Made by a program: the position numbers and the translations under genes. The notes below the pieces were generated by a model, which had not been told where the DNA came from, made no database searches, and saw only the letters and a program-made list of their open reading frames with translations. Below are positions 8,837-17,046 of a stretch of DNA of 64,000 bases, in pieces. The DNA comes from Parasedimentitalea huanghaiensis (GTDB taxonomy: Bacteria; Pseudomonadota; Alphaproteobacteria; Rhodobacterales; Rhodobacteraceae): assembly GCF_009753675.1 (NCBI RefSeq), contig NZ_WQLV01000007.1, positions 62,001-126,000 of the forward strand, given 5' to 3'. How positions within the stretch are numbered: position 1 is the first letter of the stretch; each line of letters opens with the position of its first letter.

Positions 8837-9772
8837 ATGCTTGCAAACATCGCTCACTCCAAACTGCCGGTCGAACAGTTCAACACTGAATTGCGCGACA
8901 TCTGTGGGGCCTTCCAAACTCAGGCCACGGAACAACAAACTGAACACCGGGGAGCGCTTCAGGTCGAAGAACGCTTTGGTTTGGAATTTGCACATGTCGC
9001 GACAGACATACACGCGATCCGCCGTTCAAATCGGGATGTCCGGCAGGACGACGGCGAAAATTTCTTCCTGATTTTCCAGGAAGAGGGCCGCGCGTTGATG
9101 TCGCAGAATGACACAACCTGTATGCTTCAACCTGGCGACATGATCCTGATCGACAGCGCGAAACCCTCTGAGTTCACCTTCTTTGGCAAATTTCAACGCC
9201 AGCTCTCACTTCACCTCCCGCGGCAAGAGATGTCAAAGCGATTTGGTGAACTTATTCACGGCGGCAAGTTTCTCACTCAGAACGACCAAACTGCGCAAGC
9301 CCTAAGCGCGGTTGTCTCAAAGGCATTTGCGCATAATTCCAATGAAACGCAATCAAACTACCTGCGTGAGGCGCTGTTTGGTCTGATTGGGGCAATGCTG
9401 TTTGAACAGGCCAGCGATCCCAATGCCGCTGGGATTGATGCGGATGTTTCCGGTGCGCAAACCCTGAAGGGGGGATTGAATTTTATTGATCAGTGTTTCT
9501 CGAACAATGAACTCACAATTCCTCAGGTTGCCGATCACTTGGGCACTTCGATGCGCCAACTGCAGCGCAGCTTTGCGCTTATTGGCACCACGCCAACGGA
9601 TTACCTGATCCAAAAACGGTTAGAACACGCCTGCCAGCTGTTGCTCGCGCGCCATTCAAAGCCCGGAACTCAGCTTGTATCCACAATTGCCTACGCCAGT
9701 GGTTTCAACGACGTTTCCTATTTCAATCGTCAGTTCAGGCGGGCCTTTGGATGTGCGCCAGGGCAATTCTAA
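8837..9772 (+). CDS. AraC-family transcriptional regulator
   Basis: 311 aa. The N-terminal half resembles the cupin-like ligand domain of FeaR/PegR-type regulators (LQPGDMILIDSAKPSEF). The C-terminal ~100 residues hold two helix-turn-helix motifs (IPQVADHLGTSMRQLQRSF and IAYASGFNDVSYFNRQFRRAF), the second being the AraC signature. It is divergent from the ALDH-GMC-liv genes and is very likely their regulator. The effector is probably the pathway alcohol or aldehyde (inference). Confidence 0.88.
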   Translation: MLANIAHSKLPVEQFNTELRDICGAFQTQATEQQTEHRGALQVEERFGLEFAHVATDIHAIRRSNRDVRQDDGENFFLIFQEEGRALMSQNDTTCMLQPGDMILIDSAKPSEFTFFGKFQRQLSLHLPRQEMSKRFGELIHGGKFLTQNDQTAQALSAVVSKAFAHNSNETQSNYLREALFGLIGAMLFEQASDPNAAGIDADVSGAQTLKGGLNFIDQCFSNNELTIPQVADHLGTSMRQLQRSFALIGTTPTDYLIQKRLEHACQLLLARHSKPGTQLVSTIAYASGFNDVSYFNRQFRRAFGCAPGQF

Positions 9773-9780
9773 TCGGGGAC

Positions 9781-9800
9781 ATCTGACGCGGATGTCAGAT
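9781..9800. terminator. Small hairpin between convergent araC-type gene and ubiX
   Basis: 7-bp arms (9781-9787, 9794-9800) with a 6-nt loop lie 8 nt after the AraC-type gene stop. There is no U-tract, so it is a weak terminator candidate only. Confidence 0.3.
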
Positions 9801-9941
9801 CAGTGTGAAGGCGTTGTGTAACTTGTCGCTCGGTCTAGACCTGTCCCGACGGATGCGATCTGCAACGTGCCAACCAAGTTATTGGCCCCACAACCGGATT
9901 GTTTCCCGAATGACAGTTACATCCCGCCCGGGCATTTTCGT

Positions 9942-10514
9942 TTAGCCTGTTGCTCCCCATCGCTGCGCAACAGGCGCAGCAACGTTCAGCATATCAATCG
10001 CACGGGCTGCAATTTGGTCCACGATGGCGGCAACATTTTGAGGTTTTAAATAGAAGGCCGGCACGGGTGGCAGAATAACGGCACCCAATTCTGTTGCGGC
10101 CGTCATGTTTCGTAAATGTGCCAGTGTTAACGGGGCCTCGCGGGTCAACAAGATCAGACGTCGACGCTCCTTGAGTTGTACGCTCGCCGCGCGGGTCAAC
10201 AGGTTATCGTCCAAGCCATGTCCAATGGCCGCCAGCGATCGCATCGAACAGGGGGCCACGATCATGCCTGCAACGGGAACCGAACCTGAGGCAATGCTGG
10301 CCCCGATGTCGTCGATGGCATGGCAGCGTGTGACTAAGCCTTGCAAAGTGGCAAGCGCCTGCGCGCCACATTCTGCGTCGAGGGTACGCTCTGCGGCGGC
10401 ACTGGTGACCAGATCAGTTTCAACCTGCATATCTGACAGTTGCCTCGCAATCGACAGCCCCAATGCTGCGCCCGAGGCCCCCGCCACGCCAAGTACAACA
10501 CGCGCCTCGCTCAT
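9942..10514 (-). CDS. ubiX: Flavin prenyltransferase, UbiX family
   Basis: Makes prenylated FMN, the cofactor of UbiD-type decarboxylases, from FMN and dimethylallyl phosphate. 190 aa, with the N-terminal GVAGASGAALGLSIA nucleotide-binding loop, the central MIVAPCSMRSLAAIG and the RRLILLTREAPL region typical of the family. The start codon overlaps the ubiD stop by 4 bp. Pairing with ubiD and divergence from ubiTUV suggests a dedicated decarboxylation step for ubiquinone made without oxygen. Confidence 0.88.
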   Translation of the reverse strand: MSEARVVLGVAGASGAALGLSIARQLSDMQVETDLVTSAAAERTLDAECGAQALATLQGLVTRCHAIDDIGASIASGSVPVAGMIVAPCSMRSLAAIGHGLDDNLLTRAASVQLKERRRLILLTREAPLTLAHLRNMTAATELGAVILPPVPAFYLKPQNVAAIVDQIAARAIDMLNVAAPVAQRWGATG

Positions 10515-12019
10515 CCCCCTGCCCCCGGCATCAGGCGCGCAACCAGATCAGCGGCAAAACCTGCGTCTTCCTCTGACATTCTCATAACCGTGCCCCATTC
10601 TCTGGATGTTTCACTGTCAATTTTTGTGGTGGCATCAATGCCCATCTTCCCAGCCAGACCCGGTTGCGGAGAGGCAAAATCAAGATAGTCCATCGGCGTA
10701 TTATCTAGCAGCATCACATCACGCGCCGGGTCCATCCGGGTGGCCAGAGCCCAGGCAACGTCATCCCAGTTTCTGGGGTCGATATCTTCGTCAACAACCA
10801 CAATCATCTTGGTATAGCTGAATTGTGGCAGCATCCCCCACAGTGCCAACATCACACGGCGCGCCTGGCCCGGATAGCGTTTGCTGATACTGACAACGGC
10901 CATGCGATAGGAGCACGCCGCTGGTGGCAACCACAGATCATGAATTTCCGGGATCTGCGCGCGGATGGTTGGCAGGGCCAGTGTATTGAACACTTCTCCG
11001 ATAATCGCCGGTTCATCTGGTGGGCGCCCGGTATAGGTGGACAGGTAAACGGCGTCTTTGCGATGGGTGATCGCACTCACCTCCAGAACCGGAAAAGGCT
11101 CTGCCGGGTTGTAATATCCGGTGTGGTCGCCAAACGGTCCTTCCGGAGCAAGTTCACTAGGTGAGACCCATCCTTCCAGCACGGTTTCGGCATCAGCGGG
11201 CACCATCAGGGGAACTGTTTTTGCTGGCACCAAACGGGGGCGACTGCCATTCAACGCACCTGCAAATGTCAGCTCGGACACGGATTCGGGCAAGGGAAGT
11301 GCTGCCGAGAGCAACGTCGCAGGATCGGCACCCAAGACCACAGCAACGGGCGTCTTTTCCCCTTGCCGCGCCCAGCTTTGGTGATGCGCCGCACCGCCAC
11401 GATGAGGCAACCAGCGCATGATCAACCTATTGTGGTCCAGAACCTGCGCCCGATAGACACCTGCGTTATAGGTCCCGACCTCTGCGGCCTCGGTTCCATG
11501 GGGGCGCGTCACAACCACTGGCCAGGTTATCAGTGGCCCTGCATCTTGTGGCCAGTGCGTCTGGATCGGCAGAGCCATCAGGTCTACGTCATCACCTTTT
11601 GAGACAACACTCTGCACCTGCGCAGACTTGACGATCTTAGGGCGCGTTGCCAATGCCGCCTTAAGCATCGGCCAGCGCGACAATGCATCCCGCAATCCAT
11701 CTGGTGGCGTAGGTGCCCTAAGTGCCGCCAGAAAAGCCCCAAGATCGTCCAATCCGTCCAATGTCACGCCCAACCCGGCGGCAACCCGCTCGGGTGTGCC
11801 AAACAGGTTCAGCACCACGGGAACTGTCGACTTAGCCCCCCCTATCAGCAGCGGATGGTCAAACTGCAGTACCGGCCCCCGACGTTCAAGCACTGCACGA
11901 TGCACGGCGGTCATTTGGTGGGTCACCGAAACCGGGTCTGGCACATGCTGAAACTGGTCAGACGTGGCGCACCAATCAAGGAAGCTACGAAGGCTGGGAT
12001 ATGAAGGTAAAGTTCGAAT
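10511..12019 (-). CDS. ubiD: UbiD family prFMN-dependent decarboxylase; 5' end and start uncertain
   Basis: Decarboxylates 4-hydroxy-3-polyprenylbenzoate in ubiquinone synthesis, or a related aryl acid. Visible are VLNLFGTPERVA, YNAGVYRAQVLD, ELAPEGPFGDHTGYY with the catalytic Glu region, and a C-terminal DKIDS-like segment. The first canonical start is GTG at 11944 (477 aa), but UbiD-like sequence (YPSLRSFLDWCATSDQFQHV) continues in frame upstream. The frame is closed by TAA at 12035-12037, and no ATG, GTG or TTG occurs between. I therefore place the end at the in-frame ATT at 12019, which has GGAAC upstream, as the likeliest non-canonical start. A sequencing error is the alternative. Overlaps ubiX by 4 bp. 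Confidence 0.78.
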   Translation of the reverse strand: MRTLPSYPSLRSFLDWCATSDQFQHVPDPVSVTHQMTAVHRAVLERRGPVLQFDHPLLIGGAKSTVPVVLNLFGTPERVAAGLGVTLDGLDDLGAFLAALRAPTPPDGLRDALSRWPMLKAALATRPKIVKSAQVQSVVSKGDDVDLMALPIQTHWPQDAGPLITWPVVVTRPHGTEAAEVGTYNAGVYRAQVLDHNRLIMRWLPHRGGAAHHQSWARQGEKTPVAVVLGADPATLLSAALPLPESVSELTFAGALNGSRPRLVPAKTVPLMVPADAETVLEGWVSPSELAPEGPFGDHTGYYNPAEPFPVLEVSAITHRKDAVYLSTYTGRPPDEPAIIGEVFNTLALPTIRAQIPEIHDLWLPPAACSYRMAVVSISKRYPGQARRVMLALWGMLPQFSYTKMIVVVDEDIDPRNWDDVAWALATRMDPARDVMLLDNTPMDYLDFASPQPGLAGKMGIDATTKIDSETSREWGTVMRMSEEDAGFAADLVARLMPGAGG

Positions 12020-12074
12020 GGGACGGTTCCAGACTTAAGACTTGTAGCCCTTAGCAACAAAACCGTTTGGAAAA

Positions 12075-12088
12075 TTGACACCCATCAA
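12075..12088. promoter_or_regulatory. FNR/FnrL anaerobox upstream of ubiT
   Basis: TTGAC-ACCC-ATCAA, a near-perfect FNR-type dyad (TTGAT-N4-ATCAA), centred 75 bp before the ubiT GTG. With a class II spacing (-41.5) transcription would start near 12123. It lies in the divergent ubiD/ubiT region and predicts activation of ubiTUV-nnrS when oxygen is low. Confidence 0.8.
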
Positions 12089-12156
12089 TTTCCATCACCC
12101 AAAAAGCTCTTACGAAGGCTTCAGAGAAGTAAAAATCGAGACAACAGGAAACTCAT

Positions 12157-12699
12157 GTGTCCCAATCCCAGGCCTTAATCCCGCTGTTTCCACCGGGCCT
12201 TGCGCGTGTGCTCAGGGTGATCCCCCTTGCGCCGCTGTCATTATCGCTGACGGCCTATAGCCAAAAAATCGCAAAATCCCATCCCAGCCTGTTTCGACGT
12301 CTTGGTGAGTTTGACCATGTTAAGTTTGTACTGGACCCGGTCGATCTGCCCTTTGTAATCTGTTTAGCGCCATCTGGCGGCGTGCCGCGCGTGACAGTGA
12401 CGCGGGGAAAAGGAGACGGAGTCGCGCGGATTTCCGGACCTCTTGCCGCCTTGATTGGCTTGGTCCATGGGGCATATGACGGCGATGCGCTCTTTTTCTC
12501 CCGCGATCTGGTGGTTGAAGGCGATACCGGGGCAGCCCTTGCCCTACGCAACGCAATTGATGATGCCGAACTTGACCTGGCACAGGAAATTGCAGCAATC
12601 TCAGGCCCCTTTTCAGGCCCTCTGCTACACCTGACTGCATTTATCCAGCGGCACACCCAAGTTTATCTGACCCGACCAGAAGAGGCCGAAGCATGGTGA
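12157..12699 (+). CDS. ubiT: SCP2-domain ubiquinone accessory protein UbiT
   Basis: 180 aa with a single SCP2 sterol-carrier fold (PFVICLAPSGGVPRVTV, ISGPLAALIGLVHGAYDGDALFFSRDLVVEGD). In the known oxygen-independent ubiquinone pathway UbiT is the lipid-binding accessory factor, related to UbiJ of the aerobic pathway. GTG start with AGGAAA upstream. The stop overlaps the ubiU ATG by one base. Its place directly before ubiU and ubiV makes the assignment secure. Confidence 0.88.
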   Translation: MSQSQALIPLFPPGLARVLRVIPLAPLSLSLTAYSQKIAKSHPSLFRRLGEFDHVKFVLDPVDLPFVICLAPSGGVPRVTVTRGKGDGVARISGPLAALIGLVHGAYDGDALFFSRDLVVEGDTGAALALRNAIDDAELDLAQEIAAISGPFSGPLLHLTAFIQRHTQVYLTRPEEAEAW

Positions 12700-13676
12700 T
12701 GGAAATCGTTTGCCCGGCTGGGACACCGGCGGCTTTGCGTGCAGCGGTCAAAGCCGGAGCCCACACCGTCTATTGTGGATTTAATGACGAAACCAATGCC
12801 CGAAATTTCCCAGGTCTGAACTTTGACCGGCAAGAAATGCGCGAGGGGATCGCCTTTGCCCACGCGCATGGTTCTAAGGTCCTGATTGCGATCAACACCT
12901 TCCCAAGGGCTGGCAATGAGGCCATTTGGCACCGCGCTGTAGCGGACGCTGAGTCTTGTCACGTTGATGCGGTGATCCTGGCGGATCTGGGCCTGCTGGA
13001 CTATGCGGCCCGCAACCATCCTGGCCTGCGCCGCCACCTCTCGGTTCAGGCGGCGGCAGCAAACGCCGATGTCATAAACTTCTACGCCCAGACCTTTGAC
13101 GTGAAACGTGTTGTCCTGCCACGGGTACTGTCAGTGCAGGAAATTGCTGCGATCAACGCAGAAACCGAGGTGGAAACCGAAGTCTTTGTTTTTGGCGGCC
13201 TGTGCGTGATGGCCGAGGGGCGCTGCTCGCTATCGTCTTATGCCACTGGGCTGTCGCCCAACATGAATGGTGTCTGCTCACCTGCAAACCACGTCGAATA
13301 CCGTGAGGATAAAGGCGTACTTGATGCCCGTTTGGGCGGTTATACCATTCACCGCGTCGGCCAAAACGAGCCCGCCCCCTACCCTACCCTGTGCAAAGGG
13401 TGCTTTGGTGCCAGCAACAAAAGTGGTCATCTGTTTGAAGATCCAGTCAGCCTGAACGCTGAACAATTGATCCCGCAATTGCAAAAAGCTGGTGTCACCG
13501 CGCTCAAGATCGAAGGCCGCCAAAGATCGCGGTCTTATGTGGCACAGGTTGTGCGCAACTTCCGAGGCGCCGTCGACGCACTGGAGGCAGGACGGCCGAT
13601 GCCCGAAGGCATGCTGACACGTCTTTCCGAAGGTCAGGCCATGACAACCGGCGCCTATAAAAAGACCTGGAGATAA
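12699..13676 (+). CDS. ubiU: Oxygen-independent ubiquinone hydroxylase subunit UbiU (U32 family)
   Basis: U32 peptidase-like protein that, with UbiV, hydroxylates the quinone ring without oxygen using a [4Fe-4S] cluster. I chose the ATG at 12699 (MEIVCPAG) rather than 12693. This start places the cysteines at 169, 176, 193 and 232, the positions I recall for the cluster ligands of E. coli UbiU. Sequence marks: GGLCVMAEGRC, GVCSPANH, LCKGC. 325 aa, within a tight operon: 1-bp overlap with ubiT and 4 bp before ubiV. Confidence 0.92.
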   Translation: MEIVCPAGTPAALRAAVKAGAHTVYCGFNDETNARNFPGLNFDRQEMREGIAFAHAHGSKVLIAINTFPRAGNEAIWHRAVADAESCHVDAVILADLGLLDYAARNHPGLRRHLSVQAAAANADVINFYAQTFDVKRVVLPRVLSVQEIAAINAETEVETEVFVFGGLCVMAEGRCSLSSYATGLSPNMNGVCSPANHVEYREDKGVLDARLGGYTIHRVGQNEPAPYPTLCKGCFGASNKSGHLFEDPVSLNAEQLIPQLQKAGVTALKIEGRQRSRSYVAQVVRNFRGAVDALEAGRPMPEGMLTRLSEGQAMTTGAYKKTWR

Positions 13677-13680
13677 TCGG

Positions 13681-14598
13681 ATGGAACTGAACGTTGGACC
13701 AAATCAGTTTTTCTGGTCAGCGGATCGCTGGACAAAGTTCTATAACGACCTAACCAGTACGCCGGTGAACCGGGTGGTCTTGGGCGAGCTCGTGTGTTCC
13801 AAGCGGCTGCCCTTCTATCAGGATCGGATTCCCGAAGCAGTTTCCACCCTAATTGAAGCGGGCAAAGAAGTGGCCCTGACCAGTCTTGCCCTGATCACCC
13901 TAAAACGCGAGCGCAAGCAAACGGCGGAACTGGCAGAGATGGGTGTCGAGGTTGAGATCAATGACCTGACAACCCTGCCCCATCTCCCCAAGGGGGCAAA
14001 GCTCTCAGTTGGGCCACTGGTCAATGTCTATAACGAAGGCACTCTGGCCTGGCTTGCCTCCCAAGGGGTGAAACGTATTTGCCTGCCACCGGAACTGCCC
14101 CTAGCTTCCGTTAGAACCTTAGCCTTTGCGGGGGCTGACCTAGGCGTTGCAATCGAAACTTGGGGGCATGGGCGCCTGCCCCTGGCGATTTCCGGTCGCT
14201 GCTATCATGCCCGTCTACACAAGCGAACCAAAGACAACTGCCAGTTCGCCTGCGAAGTTGACCCTGATGGTTTGGACGTGACCACCCTGGAGGGCCAACC
14301 ATTTTTGGCCATGAATGGAGTGCAAACCTTGTCCGACACTTATGCCACCGCAGTTCATCAAATTGATACACTCAGAGAGGCCGGGGTGTCGGCGCTTCGC
14401 CTGTCGCCACAATCCAATGGGTTCATTGAGCTTTGTAAGCTGTACCGGCAAGTGTTGGATAAGGATATCAGCGGCGCGGCTGCCATCAAAACCCTCACCC
14501 GTCTGGATGATAATGTCCGGCTTTCCGATGGGTTCCTGACTGGCAACCGCGGAGTGGATTGGTCAGGAGACCAAGCGCAGCCTACGCTACGGGTATGA
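13681..14598 (+). CDS. ubiV: Oxygen-independent ubiquinone hydroxylase subunit UbiV (U32 family)
   Basis: Partner of UbiU, 305 aa. Four cysteines fit a second [4Fe-4S] site: Cys39 (ELVCSKRLPF) and Cys174, Cys187, Cys191 (GRCYHAR and DNCQFAC), with the 13- and 4-residue spacing of E. coli UbiV. It starts 4 bp after ubiU, and its stop overlaps the nnrS ATG by 4 bp, so translation of all four genes is coupled. Confidence 0.92.
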   Translation: MELNVGPNQFFWSADRWTKFYNDLTSTPVNRVVLGELVCSKRLPFYQDRIPEAVSTLIEAGKEVALTSLALITLKRERKQTAELAEMGVEVEINDLTTLPHLPKGAKLSVGPLVNVYNEGTLAWLASQGVKRICLPPELPLASVRTLAFAGADLGVAIETWGHGRLPLAISGRCYHARLHKRTKDNCQFACEVDPDGLDVTTLEGQPFLAMNGVQTLSDTYATAVHQIDTLREAGVSALRLSPQSNGFIELCKLYRQVLDKDISGAAAIKTLTRLDDNVRLSDGFLTGNRGVDWSGDQAQPTLRV

Positions 14599-15845
14599 TG
14601 CCCACAGCGAGCACGGACTGCGACCTTAGCCATTTCTGGGAGGCCCCGCACCGGCCGTTGTTCCTAGCCGCATTCTTTTGCGCGTTGGCTACTATAGCTT
14701 GGTGGCCTTTGGGAGTGAGCCATGGATTGCCTGCCCCGCAGTTTGAACCTGTGGTATTGTGGCACGTCCACGAATTGGTTTTCGGTTTTGTGGCCGCAGC
14801 TATGGCCGGCTATTTGCTCACCGCCCTGCCCAATTGGACAGGCCTGCCTCTGCTGCGTGGGGCACCCTTAAAGTTGTTGTTGCTGTTTTGGCTGGGGTCT
14901 AGATTGACAATCGCACTGGCCGACCATCTGCCTCTTTGGTTACTTCATATATTCAACACCGGCTATTTCCTTTGGCTTGCGGGAGTGCTCTGTCAACAGT
15001 TCCTATTGGCGAGACGTTTTCATAAGAGCTGGATATTGGTGGTTGTCTTAGCCATCGGATGTGCCGAGGCCCTGTTTTTGCATACCGCACTGGAAGGGTC
15101 TCATTCAGCCAGCCTCAATCTGGCCCATTCCGCGGTGATCGGGATCACCCTGTTGATGACAATTATCGGCTCACAGGCCATTCCCGCCTTCACCAACAAC
15201 TGGTTTATGCGCTGCGGGCGCACTGAACTTTTAATCCCAGCGATGCCCGCCGCGCGCAATCTGACAATGGGGTTGATGGTGCTAGCCATTTTCGGACTGA
15301 CGCTCACGCAGTTCGACCTGGCTTATGGGGCACTGATCTGCGCCGCGTTGACCCTTTTGTGGATCATGAGCGGATGGCGAACGACAACGATCTTGCGCAA
15401 CCCACTTTTGGCGGCACAGCATTTGGCGTTTCTCTGGCTGCCTGTCGGCCAGATAGCCATCTCTATCTTGTGGTTCTTCCCCGAGATCTATCCACTGACG
15501 ACTGCCCTTCATACCCTTACCATAGGCGCGATGTCTGGTCTGATCATGGCAATTGCAGGACGCGCGGCCGCTCATCAGTGCAATGGCGACATGCAAGCCG
15601 GCAAAGGCTTTATGCTTGGCGCCTTGATGATGTGGGTCACCACCTGTGTCCGACTGGCAGCTCCTCTTGCTCCACACAACTCACATACAATCTTGACCAT
15701 CGCCGCAGTGCTCTGGTGCCTAAGTTGGGGCGTCTTTATCGCCGGGTTTCTTCCTGCAATTTGTGGACCTGTCGTTCGACCGGTGCTGAGTGGGAAAAAA
15801 CATCCGGCGGCCACTCACCTACCATCACCTAGGCCGCGACAGTGA
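14595..15845 (+). CDS. nnrS: NnrS family haem/copper-type membrane protein
   Basis: About 416 aa, around twelve hydrophobic segments. Family marks: WHVHELVFGFVAAAMAGYLLTALPNWTG near the N-terminus and IIGSQAIPAFTNNW in the middle. NnrS proteins are tied to nitric-oxide tolerance and denitrification; the molecular role is not settled. I set the start at 14595 (ATGA overlap with the ubiV stop) rather than an in-frame upstream codon. Cotranscription with ubiTUV under an anaerobox is unusual and links quinone supply with NO protection. A second nnrS occurs at 37367. Confidence 0.87.
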   Translation: MMPTASTDCDLSHFWEAPHRPLFLAAFFCALATIAWWPLGVSHGLPAPQFEPVVLWHVHELVFGFVAAAMAGYLLTALPNWTGLPLLRGAPLKLLLLFWLGSRLTIALADHLPLWLLHIFNTGYFLWLAGVLCQQFLLARRFHKSWILVVVLAIGCAEALFLHTALEGSHSASLNLAHSAVIGITLLMTIIGSQAIPAFTNNWFMRCGRTELLIPAMPAARNLTMGLMVLAIFGLTLTQFDLAYGALICAALTLLWIMSGWRTTTILRNPLLAAQHLAFLWLPVGQIAISILWFFPEIYPLTTALHTLTIGAMSGLIMAIAGRAAAHQCNGDMQAGKGFMLGALMMWVTTCVRLAAPLAPHNSHTILTIAAVLWCLSWGVFIAGFLPAICGPVVRPVLSGKKHPAATHLPSPRPRQ

Positions 15846-15868
15846 TTTGAACTGGCTCAATGGCAAGC

Positions 15869-15890
15869 GCGATCCCCGTGGGTTGATCGC
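15869..15890. terminator. Hairpin between convergent nnrS and alkB-type genes
   Basis: 6-bp arms (15869-15874, 15885-15890) with a 10-nt loop in the 55-bp convergent gap. No U-tract on either side, so only a weak terminator candidate. Confidence 0.35.
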
Positions 15891-15900
15891 AAATGTTTGA

Positions 15901-17046
15901 TCACCCGGCACCCTTCGGTTTCGGTAACGTGCCGTTTTTGTATGCGCTCCAATCTTCGATCTCGGGATAGAACTTTTTGCGCCAAGCCCGGACGCGCGGG
16001 TTGAACACTCGCCGCCACAGAAGCGGGATCATTGCCAGTGCTGTCATCGGCGGATAGCCAGTTGGCAACATCGGAACTTCGCTTTCGTCATAGACCTGCA
16101 ACAGCGGAAAACGCCGCATTGGATGAACATGGTGGTCAGCATGACGTTGCAGATTGATCAACAGCAACCCTGAAACACGGTGTGCTGAATCCCAGGAATG
16201 ATGCGGCCGTACAGGCTCATATTTTCCATCACCCAGATGTTTGCGCGTCAGCCCATAGTGTTCGACATAGTTGGTCAGCTCCAACTGCCAGATCGCAACA
16301 AAAGCCTGAAAAACAAACAGACCCACACCGGCCCAACCGCCAATACCAAATGCGATGGCTAGAAACGTTGACTGTAGCCCGAGATATTTCCAAATAGGAT
16401 TGGACAGATGCCATGGTGAACGTTTGCGCCGGGCCAACATCGCCTTTTCCGCACGCCATGCCGATCCGAAGCCTGTCAGTAAGATACGCGCGTAGGCCCG
16501 GTGAAACCCCTCGTTATAGCGGGCTGTCACAGTGTCACGCGGTGTGCCAACATAAGGATGATGGACCAACAGGTGTTCGGTTCGGAAATGCCCATACAGC
16601 ACCAGCGCCATCAACAGGTCCCCCAACCCGCGCTCGACCCGGTTGGATTTGTGGAACAGCTCATGTGCATAGACTATGCCAACGGTGCCAGTGGTGACGC
16701 CAATACCAAACATGATGCCCAGCGTTTCCAATGTTGAATACTGGCCGACGCGCGTAAGGTAATAGAGCGTTCCAAATACCAAGGCGAATTGTACTGGAAA
16801 CCAAATGCAGGTGAGCAAACGAAACCAAAACAATTCGGCGTCCGGGGTCTCTGGGTCCGGGTTGCGCAGGTCCTTACCCACCACGGCGTCCAGCAAAGGC
16901 ATCAGCACCCAGCCGTAGATTGGGATCAGAAGGATGGTCCACCCCCCAAACAGAACCGCCAGAACCACCAGTGGAACAAAGGTGAGTGTCATCCAATAGG
17001 GCCAGGCGTTTAGCCGTCCCTTGCTATCAGTAGTGGACAGTGTCAT
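15901..17046 (-). CDS. alkB: AlkB-type membrane non-haem diiron monooxygenase
   Basis: 381 aa integral membrane hydroxylase of the alkane 1-monooxygenase/fatty-acid desaturase superfamily. The eight-histidine pattern is present: HELFHK, EHLLVHHPYVGTP, LQRHADHHVHP, with NYVEHYGL between. Such enzymes insert one O atom of O2 into a terminal methyl group and need rubredoxin or ferredoxin; no electron carrier gene is adjacent. The start overlaps the upstream P450 stop by 4 bp (ATGA), so both oxygenases are made together. Whether the substrate is an alkane, fatty acid or a cell lipid cannot be read. Confidence 0.87.
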   Translation of the reverse strand: MTLSTTDSKGRLNAWPYWMTLTFVPLVVLAVLFGGWTILLIPIYGWVLMPLLDAVVGKDLRNPDPETPDAELFWFRLLTCIWFPVQFALVFGTLYYLTRVGQYSTLETLGIMFGIGVTTGTVGIVYAHELFHKSNRVERGLGDLLMALVLYGHFRTEHLLVHHPYVGTPRDTVTARYNEGFHRAYARILLTGFGSAWRAEKAMLARRKRSPWHLSNPIWKYLGLQSTFLAIAFGIGGWAGVGLFVFQAFVAIWQLELTNYVEHYGLTRKHLGDGKYEPVRPHHSWDSAHRVSGLLLINLQRHADHHVHPMRRFPLLQVYDESEVPMLPTGYPPMTALAMIPLLWRRVFNPRVRAWRKKFYPEIEDWSAYKNGTLPKPKGAG

